Below are positions 54,580-63,305 of a DNA stretch of 64,000 nucleotides, piece after piece (the first letter of the stretch is position 1; every line of letters starts with the position of its first letter). The DNA lies in assembly GCF_013426915.1 (NCBI RefSeq), contig NZ_AP023181.1, forward strand, positions 1,736,001 to 1,800,000, given 5' to 3'. The DNA comes from Paraburkholderia sp. PGU19. GTDB taxonomy: Bacteria > Pseudomonadota > Gammaproteobacteria > Burkholderiales > Burkholderiaceae. The position numbers and the translations under genes are program-made. Below the pieces are notes generated by a model, which searched no databases, was not told the DNA's origin, and saw nothing but the letters and a program-made list of their open reading frames with translations.

Positions 54580-55128
54580 TCATGCGGTAGGTCGCACGAG
54601 AAAGCGCCAGTTGTGCGTGGCCATCTCGTTCGCAAACCACGCCGATAAATTGAGAACGGACGGCCTGTCGGGTTCCCGGGGGCCCGGGTAGTCCATGCGC
54701 CCACCGCCCAGCGCAATGCTCATCGCGCTCAGGCGGGGCAGCAGTTCACCTTCGAAGAAGATGCGCGCAAGCGACGCCCAGTAATTGTCGTCGGCACGTC
54801 GCTCGGCCTTGCTAACCAGTCGCTCGACGCTCAGCTGCAGACGTTCCATTTCAGCGTGCAGCGTTTGCGGCGTGAAGCTCTGTCCTGTTTTAAGGAAATG
54901 GGCGATTAGGCCGGGCTGGACGCTTTCCAGCCTTTGCAGCAGTCCCCGGACGTCCAGAAGATGCTGCGTCTGCCCGTGTTCGTCGAGAATCTCAAGGGCA
55001 AATGTACCGTCTTCGGCAAATGCCAGACCGGACTTCTGCTGTTTGAGCTCCTGCGAACGTAGCTCTCGCAGCCGGACAACGTCCTTGCCCGGCAGATTGA
55101 GGTCAAAGACCAGTGGCTCCGATGTCAC
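54580..55128 (-). CDS. Unknown protein
   Basis: A 182-residue protein. The N-terminal part 'VFDLNLPGKDVVRLRELRSQ' is followed by 'FALEILDEHGQTQHLLDVRG', a helical middle (MERLQLSVERLVSKAERRAD) and an aromatic end 'ATHNWRFLVRP'. GTG 55128 has TGGAGAACACGC before it, and the frame upstream is not protein-like. The stop lies 28 bases from the chemoreceptor stop. No family recognised. Confidence 0.7.
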   Translation of the reverse strand: MTSEPLVFDLNLPGKDVVRLRELRSQELKQQKSGLAFAEDGTFALEILDEHGQTQHLLDVRGLLQRLESVQPGLIAHFLKTGQSFTPQTLHAEMERLQLSVERLVSKAERRADDNYWASLARIFFEGELLPRLSAMSIALGGGRMDYPGPREPDRPSVLNLSAWFANEMATHNWRFLVRPTA

Positions 55129-55537
55129 GCGTGTTCTCCAGTAACGCGACGAATGTAGTGTACCGTTCCGCCGGCGTTGAAGACACTCCTTCGCGCGCAC
55201 GACGACTCGCCGCTTTGCACGCGTTCTCGCAACGCGGCCAACCGTTCCTCGCACCCGGAAAACGGCCCATAAGCCTCAACAGGGTTTTCGCGGGTTAGCA
55301 CTCACGCGAGGCTAGGGCGCGACGGCACTTTTCATCGCATCTTGAATCGGGCGCGCCGAAGCACTAGAAGCCTTTGTTTTGGCTGTCGACCGGCAAAACT
55401 TGCCGGCGGATGTCCCGAGGTGCCGGCCATCGCCCGGAATGGCGCGACTTTCACCCGCTTATCCCGCCATTGACCTGGCCGTGTGGGCCGTACAGTTTCT
55501 CCAGCGGGTTCGCCTCTTCACGGGCAAGGAGTCTGCC
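55129..55537. other. Intergenic region between divergent genes
   Basis: Open on the + strand but with an atypical composition before ATG 55538. No gene supported; promoters expected. Confidence 0.5.
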
Positions 55538-56389
55538 ATGAGCACGAAGGTCGATACGGGATTCAGGTTCGTCGCGCATCAGATGCACCCCATCACCGCG
55601 ATGATGGAGGCGGTCAAAAGCGGCATCGAACAGCTGCAGCGCAGGCGCTATCTCGCTGCCTATGCGAGCATTCTCGTTTCGATGCTCGACCGGACCCAAT
55701 TGGCGCGAGAGGCTGGGCACTCACGAGGCATGGTGATGGCGATGCCGGGCCCGCTGGTGCGGGAAGCGATTCTCAGGCGGCAGGCCCGCGCCCGCGTTGC
55801 CGGCCAACGCGACCCGGCCGTGGACATTGGTGTGGTTCTTAGGTGCTGGCATTCGCAACTGCTCGACCGCATCATCGGCTACGTAGCCGGCGCGTTCGGT
55901 CAGGAAATCCTTGGCCTGCTGAAAGATGCGGGCATTGCGACTGGGTATGCGTTCTGGACCAGTGGCGCCCGGGACGACATGGTTTCGCCTCAGGAGTGGT
56001 CGCAACGTCGGGCGGCTTGGCACCAGGCGCTCACTGGCCAGTCGGGGGAGCGCATTGAGTTCTGCTACGACGCCGAATCGATGGACCTGTTGTGCGCGTG
56101 GTCCGAACTTGAGCCCTATGTGCCGTCGCTCGAATCCCGTGCCCGGGAGCTGGCGGAGCCGGCCCTGTTCTCGCGCTGGTACGAATCCCTGCCGCTGGAG
56201 GGCGACGACGGCGACCATGTCTGGAAGCGCCATGTGCAGTTCCGGAGCCTCCTGCGCGACGACCATGCGATAAAGGCCGCGCTCGCTGCGGATATCGAAC
56301 GGCTCAAACCGCAACTGCTGACGGGCGGCCCACTCGATGCGGCGCGCCGTCGCGAGCAGCTGGTGCTGCTGCCGGCCGGCTTCGCGTAG
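55538..56389 (+). CDS. Unknown protein
   Basis: A 283-residue cytoplasmic protein, helical throughout: 'HPITAMMEAVKSGIEQLQRR', 'DIGVVLRCWHSQLLDRIIGY' and 'DMVSPQEWSQRRAAWHQAL'. AAGGAG stands 8 bases before ATG 55538. It is followed by a second unknown helical gene on the same strand. No family recognised and no catalytic motif visible. Confidence 0.75.
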   Translation: MSTKVDTGFRFVAHQMHPITAMMEAVKSGIEQLQRRRYLAAYASILVSMLDRTQLAREAGHSRGMVMAMPGPLVREAILRRQARARVAGQRDPAVDIGVVLRCWHSQLLDRIIGYVAGAFGQEILGLLKDAGIATGYAFWTSGARDDMVSPQEWSQRRAAWHQALTGQSGERIEFCYDAESMDLLCAWSELEPYVPSLESRARELAEPALFSRWYESLPLEGDDGDHVWKRHVQFRSLLRDDHAIKAALAADIERLKPQLLTGGPLDAARRREQLVLLPAGFA

Positions 56390-56506
56390 GCGTCAGTCAC
56401 GCCACGCTCAGGGTCAAACGTCGACAATGGCGGTCAAATTTTTCCTCCGAAACGCAACGCGAGCGGCGATAGACTGAGACATCCGCATGCGTCCCGGGAG
56501 CTGAGC

Positions 56507-56944
56507 ATGACCTCACAAACCTGCCGCCGCATTGACCTCGCGCGCGAGCAGCTGGAGATGGCGCTCGACGCGTTCCTGGAGCTCCATCGCTTTGCCTCGG
56601 CCATCACCCTGGCCAGCGCGGCCGAACGTGTACTGGGCCAAGCGCTGCTGAACAAGGGGCAACAGGCCGGCGTGGACTGGAAGTTCGATGCGGCCGACCT
56701 GGCGCACACGAAGCTGCACGGCCGGCCGCTGGACCGCAAGACGTTCAATGACGCGGACAACTGTGTAGCCAACGCACTGCGGCATTTTGACAAGGCCGAT
56801 GCGCCGGACTTCGAGGCCGACCTCGAGGAGGCCGCGTGCTGGATGCTGGTGCGGGCCTGCGAGAATGCACACCGGCTCGGGCTGACCGTGCAGGGCTTCG
56901 ACGCGTTCAACGACTGGTTCTACCAGCATACCGTCGGCGTCTGA
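56507..56944 (+). CDS. Unknown helical protein, HEPN-like pattern
   Basis: A 145-residue helical protein. 'IDLAREQLEMALDAFLELHR' and 'FASAITLASAAERVLGQAL' resemble the first helices of HEPN-type proteins. The RNase motif Rx4-6H of active HEPN toxins is not evident. 'DFEADLEEAACWMLVRACEN' ends the core. It follows the 283-residue gene by 117 bases. HEPN is a guess from pattern. Confidence 0.65.
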   Translation: MTSQTCRRIDLAREQLEMALDAFLELHRFASAITLASAAERVLGQALLNKGQQAGVDWKFDAADLAHTKLHGRPLDRKTFNDADNCVANALRHFDKADAPDFEADLEEAACWMLVRACENAHRLGLTVQGFDAFNDWFYQHTVGV

Positions 56945-57024
56945 GCACGGGGCGGCCCGAAGAACAACAACTTCAGAACGGTCACTTCGCGATAACGCGG
57001 CAGACGTTTTCTAACGAAGAGCGT

Positions 57025-57526
57025 ATGAACCATAAGGAAGGAGTTGACCGCCGCCGCAATCGCGACCTGCCTCGCGTTGGTAACCGTCGGCGCTCTGGCT
57101 GGAACTGTTGATGTCGACTACAGGAATGCGACCTTCCGCATCGACAATGAAGACGTGAAATTGTCGAACGGCGAGCGAGCGGTACCGGCCGCACCTGGCT
57201 CGGCGACGCAGCACGTGACGCGTGTGTTCGGCAAGCCCGTCGGTGGCCGGCTTGACTCGAAGCCTGCTGTCGCGGTATTCCTGGTCGACGAACCAGGCGG
57301 TAGCGGCATCTTCAACTATGTAGCGGTGGCATTCAGTGACTGCAGTAAGACCAACGCGGTCTTCCTTGGCGACCGCATCGTACCGCGGTCGATTGTGTTC
57401 CATGGCCGCTCCATCGTCGTCACCTATCTGGACCGAAAACTGGACGAACCCATGGCCGCCATACCCAAGGTGAAAAAGAGCATGACGCTTGGCTTTGGTT
57501 CCAAGACCTGTCAGCTCGCCAAGTAA
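57025..57526 (+). CDS. Exported protein with a probable frameshift in the signal peptide
   Basis: A protein of about 165 residues with a signal peptide 'LTAAAIATCLALVTVGALAG' and a mature part 'VDVDYRNATFRIDNEDVKLS', 'HVTRVFGKPVGG' and 'AVFLVDEPGGSGIFNYVAVA'. The best start ATG 57025 (GAAGAG before it, MNHKEG) is in a different frame from the rest. The in-frame TTG 57044 has the AAGGAAGGAG run directly against it, too close to serve as ribosome site. So one base is in excess between 57030 and 57044: either a real mutation or a sequence error. Predicted periplasmic; function unknown. Confidence 0.6.
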
Positions 57527-57728
57527 CAACACGGCCGTGGCGGTCCTCGATTTCGGCTACTCGCCGCCGTGTATCTATCGCCGCGGCGACGGGCCGACGG
57601 TCGACCGGACCATCTGCGTTGCTCACCGCCCACAGTTTCGCGTGCGATTCGCCGCCGCCGGACACCGCGCAGCGACTGAAGCGTCCAGGAAGCTGAGAGC
57701 CGAAATCCCGGCCTTACCTTTTCTTCCG

Positions 57729-57743
57729 TCGCCTATAGTGATT
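57729..57743 (+). promoter_or_regulatory. Conserved -10-like element, second copy
   Basis: TCGCCTATAGTGATT, identical to 17981-17995 and at nearly the same distance before the cupin start. This indicates that the duplicated unit includes its promoter. Confidence 0.5.
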
Positions 57744-57788
57744 GCCATGGGCGGGACGGATACGCGAGTTGATGACGGGAGGTGTGCA

Positions 57789-58207
57789 ATGGAAACAACC
57801 TCACCGAGGGCGAAAGTGGGTCGAGTTGTTCGTGGTGGGGCCAGCTACATGTCCCAGCAGGGCTCCGTGCATGCGCCCGGTATCAGCAAGGAAACGGTGG
57901 GGTCCGAGGTTCTTTACCTGGGCGTGGTGTCCGTGCCGCCCGGGGCAGAACCAGAGCTCACATTCACGAACACCATGACACCGCGCATTACATGCTAAGC
58001 GGCGACGAAATCGAGTTCTATACGGGCGAGGAACTGGAAGACCGGCAGGTGGTGCGCCCCGGTGATTACATCTTCACACCGGCCGGCGTGGTCCATGTCG
58101 CCGTCAACCGCAGCCCGACCCCCGCCGTCTTCGTCGTCGCCCGCAATGAGCCGGCAGCGCGAGAATGCGAGGTCATGCGTCCGGAACTCGACGCCAGGGT
58201 GCCGTGA
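57789..58207 (+). pseudogene. Cupin gene, frameshifted copy
   Basis: Copy of 18040-18456. It reads 'GSVHAPGISKETVGSEVLYL' up to 'SVPPGAE', then loses one base near 57945 compared with the intact copy. The rest (AHIHEHHDTAHYMLSG, VRPGDYIFTPAG) continues in another frame to the same stop. It keeps the ribosome site and promoter-like element. A truncated protein without the metal-binding barrel would be made. Confidence 0.88.
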
Positions 58208-58527
58208 GCGGGGTGTGATGCGGGCGAGGGACAGTCAGGGTTTCGCACCGCTAGCGATGCGGCTGAGTCAGCGTGCCGGCGGCTGCCCCGAGTGCGCTCG
58301 ACAGCGGAGCTGCAGCGTGACAGGACGTCTGATGGGTCAGCATACGCAGGCAGGCCTGCTGCCAGGTCACCAAGCGCGGCGAAGAAGTCAGCCACCGGAA
58401 GCAAGGCAATCTCATGCAACCGGCCCAGCACGGCCGAGTCGGCACACTCTGCCGCAAGTTCCTTCCGCAGCATCTCGAACACCGTGAAGACCGCGTCTGC
58501 GTGGTTAGCGTAATTTCGTTTGTCCAT
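58066..58527 (-). CDS. Unknown protein, C-terminus running into the cupin pseudogene
   Basis: A 153-residue frame. The first about 75 residues are protein-like and helical (YANHADAVFTVFEMLRKEL, 'VLGRLHEIALLPVADFFAAL'). GGAGAGAGCGCCA precedes ATG 58527. The last about 50 residues lie antisense to the cupin pseudogene and look random, so the original stop was probably lost when the cupin unit was inserted here. The functional part, if any, is the N-terminus. Confidence 0.6.
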   Translation of the reverse strand: MDKRNYANHADAVFTVFEMLRKELAAECADSAVLGRLHEIALLPVADFFAALGDLAAGLPAYADPSDVLSRCSSAVERTRGSRRHADSAASLAVRNPDCPSPASHPAHGTLASSSGRMTSHSRAAGSLRATTKTAGVGLRLTATWTTPAGVKM

Positions 58528-58628
58528 TGGCGCTCTCTCTCCGGGAAAGCGGCATTTTACAGCCCGGCGGAGACGCGCATAATGGCTGCGTCACTTAAGC
58601 TTTCCACTACAAAGATGGAGCGCCGACA

Positions 58629-59330
58629 ATGAACGAATCCAAAGTGAAAAGAGACCCCGAGGGCACGCGCCGGCGCATTCTGGAGGCCGCGACGCAACAG
58701 TTCTCAACGCACGGGCTCGCCGGGGCGCGCGTCGACGCAATCGCCGCCGCCGCCGGCACGAACGAGCGGATGCTTTACTACTACTTCGAAAGCAAGGAAG
58801 GGCTGTACGTCGCTGTCCTCGAGGCCATGTACGTGGAGTTTGCGACTCATGAAGTGAGCCCGGACCTGTCGGGGCTGCCACCCGCGGACGCCATTCGGGC
58901 GCTTGCACTCTCCATATGGGATTACTTTAGGGCAAACCCCCAGTGGCTGCACCTCATCAACAACGAAAATCTGCACGGAGGGCAATATCTCGAGCGCTCG
59001 GCGAAACTGCGAGCGGCCAGTTCGCCGGTGATTAGCTTGTTGAGCGCAACCTTGGCGCGTGGCGCAACTGCAGGGGAATTCCGGGCCGATGTAGACGCGC
59101 TGGATTTCTACGTGACCCTGGTCGCAATGGGCTATTACGTGGTGTCCAACCGGTTCACCCTGAAGGCGTTTGTCGGGCGGGACTACTCGGCGCCGTCTGC
59201 CGTCGAGGCAGTGTCCGCGATGCAGGTCGAGATGCTGCTGTCGTTTTTGAGGCCAGCATCGGTAGTCACATCACTCTATCCTGCGGGCGCTGGAGCTGGT
59301 GCACGAGAAGACGGGGCTAGAATAAACTGA
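58629..59330 (+). CDS. TetR family transcriptional regulator
   Basis: A 233-residue TetR regulator. The helix-turn-helix is 'GLAGARVDAIAAAAGTNERM' followed by LYYYF, and the C-terminal ligand domain follows (AIRALALSIWDYFRANPQWL). Ligand unknown. GGAGCGCCGACA stands before ATG 58629. Its neighbours are unrelated small genes, so it may act on a distant target or on the divergent gene at 58527. Confidence 0.92.
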   Translation: MNESKVKRDPEGTRRRILEAATQQFSTHGLAGARVDAIAAAAGTNERMLYYYFESKEGLYVAVLEAMYVEFATHEVSPDLSGLPPADAIRALALSIWDYFRANPQWLHLINNENLHGGQYLERSAKLRAASSPVISLLSATLARGATAGEFRADVDALDFYVTLVAMGYYVVSNRFTLKAFVGRDYSAPSAVEAVSAMQVEMLLSFLRPASVVTSLYPAGAGAGAREDGARIN

Positions 59331-59723
59331 CCGTAAATGACTATTACGATTTTGTTGTCGAGCTCAAACGATAGGCCCACTCAATAAAGTTTTGGCTCGC
59401 TCCGGAACGTCTCGCTTCGCGCTAGCGACGCCGAGTCCAATGAGCGGAACCGCGTCGTCCCGCTCGAATCGGCACGTTCTGCGTGTTGCTCTTTCGGCTT
59501 CCATCATCACGTGCGTAAACCAAAGAAGGCTCTTCGGCTGACCCGCTTGCGCCGAACGGGCCGGCTGAGAATTGCATGCAGGAAGTCGTGAATTCGTCCG
59601 CTATTGCGCAGCCGTTAGGTGGCGACGCTGCCGCGCCCGGCGAGCGTTACTTCGTGATTGCTTTCGAGCGCGACGGCTGCGGGCGCCTTGCGCGAGGTCC
59701 GTCGCAGAGAGCGATGGATTCCA
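59331..59723. other. Intergenic region
   Basis: No gene supported. Nothing recognisable in either strand. Confidence 0.5.
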
Positions 59724-59954
59724 TTAGCGCAACGGCCGGTCTCTCTTCTCAACCAATGCATCAAAGGCTTCCCGTGCGTCCTTCAGTTCTTGCATGGCAG
59801 CAGCAAACCGCGCCAGCTCGAGCGTCGACGGTTGTTCATCGGCGGCCTGCGTGTAGTGCGCCTCCAACCGCTGCGACACTGCCTGTACTTCGCGCGCAGC
59901 GCTCACCACGCGCTCAAGAGCCGATGCTTCCGCCGAGACCTTCTTTTCCTTCAT
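59724..59954 (-). CDS. Small helical protein, paralogue of 45698-45904
   Basis: A 76-residue helical protein: 'EASALERVVSAAREVQAVS' and 'QPSTLELARFAAAMQELKDA'. Same layout as 45698-45904 with a charged tail. AGGAACGTAG stands before ATG 59954. The polar N-terminus and long amphipathic helices suggest a coiled coil. Function unknown. Confidence 0.75.
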   Translation of the reverse strand: MKEKKVSAEASALERVVSAAREVQAVSQRLEAHYTQAADEQPSTLELARFAAAMQELKDAREAFDALVEKRDRPLR

Positions 59955-60378
59955 CTACGTTCCTGCGAACAAACACACTGCAAACCTACGCTGAGTTCGG
60001 TCACTACACAACCTCGCGGGTCGTGTGCGGCGACAGTTACATTATTACCTCGCAAACTCCGCTGCGGTCAATGCTATCGGTGCGCCAGCCGACTTGAGCG
60101 TTCGCCATTCAGCCGCGCCCGTAATGCGATGTCGCCCGCCGGCGAACGCTTTCGTTGTGTGCGCATCATTGAAGCCGGCTGGCAATCAGAAATGTTGCTC
60201 GAGTGCCGAGCGGCGAAACCTGCGTTTTCGCCAAGCGACTCGCAACGTTTAAGCTGCATTCGGTAGCGTGTGCTGGATGGCCACCTTGTCTATGAGCGGC
60301 TGAAGACGCTGAACGCGAAGGCAAATGGCCCGCGAAGGGCAGGCCATTCGTTGAGAGGAAGGCGAGCGTTCGGAGCTG
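59955..60378. other. Intergenic region
   Basis: No gene supported. It holds the 3' flank of the cold-shock gene; no clear terminator hairpin was seen. Confidence 0.45.
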
Positions 60379-60585
60379 TCAGGCCGGCTTGATATTTGCG
60401 GCCTGCTTGCCCTTCGGGCCCATCTTCACGTCGAAGCTTACCTTCTGGTTCTCCTGCAGCGACTTGAAGCCCTCGCTCTTGATTTCAGAGAAGTGGGCGA
60501 ACAGGTCTTCGCCACCGTCATCCGGAGTAATGAAGCCGAAGCCCTTTGCATCGTTGAACCACTTCACTGTGCCAGTTGCCATTTT
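60379..60585 (-). CDS. csp: Cold-shock protein, CspA family
   Basis: A 68-residue RNA-binding beta-barrel. RNP1 is 'KGFGFITP' and RNP2 'DLFAHFS' (usual DVFVHFS). It acts as an RNA chaperone. ATG 60585 is the family start, with AGGATTAAAA upstream; the frame is open 27 bases further. A csp fragment lies beside the other R2 copy at 22498-22551, so the pair csp plus R2 is found at two loci. Confidence 0.95.
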   Translation of the reverse strand, partial: KMATGTVKWFNDAKGFGFITPDDGGEDLFAHFSEIKSEGFKSLQENQKVSFDVKMGPKGKQAANIKPA

Positions 60586-61302
60586 TAATCCTGTAAATGT
60601 TGAGAGTCGCATTCGCGATTGTGGTATCGCACGGCGCGACCAGCGACGGACGAGTTTGCACCACGGCTAGATGAAACGTGCCAACCACCGTGTCCACGGA
60701 TAACGTATGGCCTAATACATTACGGTAACCCAGACTATGACCCGGCAAGCGTAGCGCACCAGCAGGGACCGCTGTGCGTTATGCGATGCGCATTTCGCAG
60801 TCGCTCGCCTCGTGACCGTTCAGCGCCAGCAGCATCGCCAGAGCTTCGGTGGGCATCGGCACTGTCATCGACCAGAAGGATGCGAGACCCGGACCTTGAT
60901 TTCCCCGGTAGCGTTGAACAGTATCGGTACGTGGACGATGGCTGTTTCTGCAGCTATCTGAGACGGTGTGGGTGAGTAAAGCCTTGTTGTGACATGCCGC
61001 GCGTTTCGTGAGACGATGATGCCGTTACAGCGGGGCTCAGTTTGTTGGTGCCTCGCAATACATCTGTTCCCGCACGGGCACTTGCGTCACGCGCAACCGA
61101 CTAGACCGTCAGTAGGTAGCGTCACAACAAGCATGGTCGACTTACACAATTTGGGCAAGCCTATAAAGCGCAACCTCTCCATGATTGGAAGCGATGTCCG
61201 CGCCCCTCGACACGGCACCACGATTCGGTAGTCATCTGTAGCTGATTCGATGTGCTCACGCGCCGACCGCTTTTGAGCCAGACTTTCTGATGAGGTGTTC
61301 CT
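60586..61302. other. Intergenic region with repeat R2
   Basis: Upstream region of the cold-shock gene, with the 195-base repeat R2 at 60821-61015. Cold-shock genes often have long leaders, so part of this may be the 5' UTR. No gene seen. Confidence 0.55.
60821..61015. repeat. Interspersed repeat R2, copy 2
   Basis: 195 bases matching 22557-22751 without gaps. On the - strand it encodes 'ILLVDDSADA', then, one frame off, 'EALAMLLALNGHE', the start of a response-regulator receiver domain. The receiver fragment runs about 30 bases further than in copy 1. Confidence 0.85.
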
Positions 61303-61641
61303 GTGACGACAACTTCAGGCTCGCACGCTGGCCGACAACGACGGGAGCCGGAGGCGCTGGTGACACTGGCCGAATATCTCGAGCTGCCCCTTCGAAAGGG
61401 AGCGAGCCTCATCATGATGCAACAATGCGATGACGTCTGTGGAATGTACGTTGGTAATGCCGCAGAAGGACAGGCGGATTTGACTTTCTACGGAACGGTT
61501 GCTGCAACAATTGCCAGGGGAATTCTTCGGCTGACGAAGGTTGGACGGAACCGGATAGAAATCGCAGGGCGAGAGTATTACTTCGTTCGAAGCCTCACGC
61601 ACTTCGAGGACCGGGGCGCAGTGGTATTCGCTCCTGCATAG
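61303..61641 (+). CDS. Unknown protein, first of a tandem pair
   Basis: A 112-residue protein: 'LVTLAEYLELPLRKGASLIM' and 'RIEIAGREYYFVRSLTHFED'. It shares 'LTLAEYLEL', 'SLIMM' and 'GAVVFAP' with the next gene. GAGGTGTTCCT stands before GTG 61303. It looks like a small beta-rich domain with an N-terminal helix. Function unknown; a tandem duplication with 61750-62082. Confidence 0.75.
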   Translation: MTTTSGSHAGRQRREPEALVTLAEYLELPLRKGASLIMMQQCDDVCGMYVGNAAEGQADLTFYGTVAATIARGILRLTKVGRNRIEIAGREYYFVRSLTHFEDRGAVVFAPA

Positions 61642-61749
61642 ACTTCAGAAAAGCAAGCCGGACACAGACCGGGTGCTTATGGCAGAGCGGCGGAAGCCTG
61701 CCAGGGACGACATGCTCGGTGAACCTGTTCTACAGGGCGGCATATCGCG

Positions 61750-62082
61750 GTGACCTTTAAATCGGGTGACGGAACACCACACCAGACGCCGGAGTCGCTG
61801 CTGACCCTGGCCGAGTATCTCGAGCTCTCGCTCGATTTGGGCGGGAGTCTCATCATGATGCGGCCGCGTTTCCAGGCATGTGCGATGTATGTCAAAATCC
61901 CGGCTGGCCCGAAGGAGGATTTGCGAAGCTGCGGGATGATTGAGGAAGTGCTCGCTGATGAGATTCTCCAGTTGACACATGTAGGCATAAACCACTTGGA
62001 AATCGATGGGCAGGCATATCGCTTCGTCCGGAGCTTCGCACACATTGCACGCCATGGTGCCGTTGTGTTCGCGCCAGTGTAG
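61750..62082 (+). CDS. Unknown protein, second of a tandem pair
   Basis: A 110-residue protein homologous to 61303-61641 (SLLTLAEYLELSLDLGGSLI, 'LEIDGQAYRFVRSFAH', 'HGAVVFAPV'). Identity is moderate, so the duplication is old. GTG 61750 with AGGGCGG upstream is the likely start. Both genes may be in one transcript, 108 bases apart. Confidence 0.75.
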   Translation: MTFKSGDGTPHQTPESLLTLAEYLELSLDLGGSLIMMRPRFQACAMYVKIPAGPKEDLRSCGMIEEVLADEILQLTHVGINHLEIDGQAYRFVRSFAHIARHGAVVFAPV

Positions 62083-62196
62083 CGCTCCCGATACTTGTCA
62101 CATGATGTTTCCCAAAGACTGACTCAGGCACAAGGGCACCTTTTCGGGGAGCGTCGCATTGAGCCCTGTTGAGGCTGGAAACTCCTTCCGGGCGCT

Positions 62197-62685
62197 CTAG
62201 GAGGAGCGGAGCGCTTCCAACCATAAAAAGACTCCCATCCAATTTGATGGCTTTGATGGCTCAACGAAGTCTTCGAAAGACGAAGAAGTTAGAGACATCT
62301 TTAGAGAATAGCTCTTATATTGGACGGCATGATTCGGTTTAGGCAGCGGCCGCTTTATCTCACAACGGTCCCGGTCCGCGCGCAATTTCGACCGGGTACT
62401 GGTAGTGGTACGCGTCGAACAACCGTGTCGCCAGTACGACTGCGCTTCTTCCATCGCGGCTTGCGCCCGCTTTGCCTGCAATATGAATAGCTCCTGTGGG
62501 TCCACCTTGGTTGACAAAGCCATGCTAGCGATAGCCTGATTTTCGGCGAGCGTCGCTTTGACTGCACGCAGTTTCAGCTCAGTCAGCTTTTCGATGCAGC
62601 CAAATGCCTTGGTCCACGCGTCGGACAGCGTTTCGAAACGGGCTCTCTGTGAAGCAACCGCTTGTTCACGAGAAAGACTACTCAC
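62197..62685 (-). CDS. Chimeric phasin gene (5' phasin, 3' repeat R1)
   Basis: The first about 90 residues are a phasin ('SREQAVASQRARFETLSDAW', 'LKLRAVKATLAENQAIASMA', 'AAMEEAQSYWRH'). After that the DNA is repeat R1 (62222-62423), read in a frame that gives an arginine- and lysine-rich tail instead of the phasin C-terminus. The start is also altered: a 19-base tandem duplication at 62674-62711 leaves GTG 62685 in frame, whereas ATG 62704 now ends after eight residues. Probably not a working phasin. Confidence 0.8.
   Translation of the reverse strand: MSSLSREQAVASQRARFETLSDAWTKAFGCIEKLTELKLRAVKATLAENQAIASMALSTKVDPQELFILQAKRAQAAMEEAQSYWRHGCSTRTTTSTRSKLRADRDRCEIKRPLPKPNHAVQYKSYSLKMSLTSSSFEDFVEPSKPSNWMGVFLWLEALRSS
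62222..62423. repeat. Interspersed repeat R1, copy 3
   Basis: About 202 bases, roughly 90% identical to 22760-22961. It contains the last about 20 codons of a copy of the 65-residue gene (22898-23095), now joined to a phasin gene. The join lies near 62424. Confidence 0.88.
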
Positions 62686-62711
62686 TACAACCAAGACTAC
62701 TCATTACAACC
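62674..62711. repeat. 19-base tandem duplication at the phasin start
   Basis: AAGACTACTCACTACAACC is followed directly by the same unit with one change (CATTAC for CACTAC). The repeat includes the start codon and ribosome-site region of the phasin gene on the - strand. Confidence 0.85.
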
Positions 62712-62819
62712 TCCGTGGTTAAAGTAGCGTGAAGTCCCGGAGCCACTCGATGGAACCATGAACACCGCTACGGAATCTGGTCACGCAGCAAGGCCTGCCT
62801 CACCTTGCGGGAGAAATCA

Positions 62820-63068
62820 ATGCAGAAAAGCCGGAGCCTTCGAGTGACCGCGCAGTTGGGCGATGCGGAAATGTCCGCAGAGTACTGCGAGCAAACCGGG
62901 CGTCTTTGCATTCTGCAGGAGGGAGTCCTCTTACGCGAGTGGTTTCCACCAAATTCGTGGATTGCTATTGCGTCGGTCGCTGGCGCTCGCCATTGGGGAA
63001 CACGCCCCCACTCGGAAGAGCTCCGCGCCTTGCTTGAGAGTCAGATGTCATTGTTGCGTGCTGGTTAG
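62820..63068 (+). CDS. Small unknown protein
   Basis: An 82-residue protein: 'MQKSRSLRVTAQLGDAEMSA', 'GRLCILQEGVLLREWFPPNS' and a helical end 'SEELRALLESQMSLLRAG'. GCGGGAGAAATCA stands before ATG 62820. Small alpha/beta look; no family recognised. Confidence 0.65.
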   Translation: MQKSRSLRVTAQLGDAEMSAEYCEQTGRLCILQEGVLLREWFPPNSWIAIASVAGARHWGTRPHSEELRALLESQMSLLRAG

Positions 63069-63305
63069 ATGCGATTCGGTTGAACGTCCGAACATTGGCA
63101 TTCTCGATGTCACAGACTCGCCAACATATTCGACGCAACTTGTGTAAAACGCGCGGGGTTCGCGTAAGCACGCCATGACGCTAGCTGGCTCTCCGCAGGG
63201 GTGGGCTAAGGAATCGCCTTTACGCAAGTGAGGCTGATAAGCCCGCTGCGCCGCTACCTGGGCGCGGCGTGAAGAAGCTTGGCCTGAAACTCAAGCTGCC
63301 GTCAT

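Noticed and set aside
56507..56944. HEPN-like gene as the toxin of a toxin-antitoxin pair
   Set aside because: The RNase motif is not evident and no MNT-type partner is adjacent.
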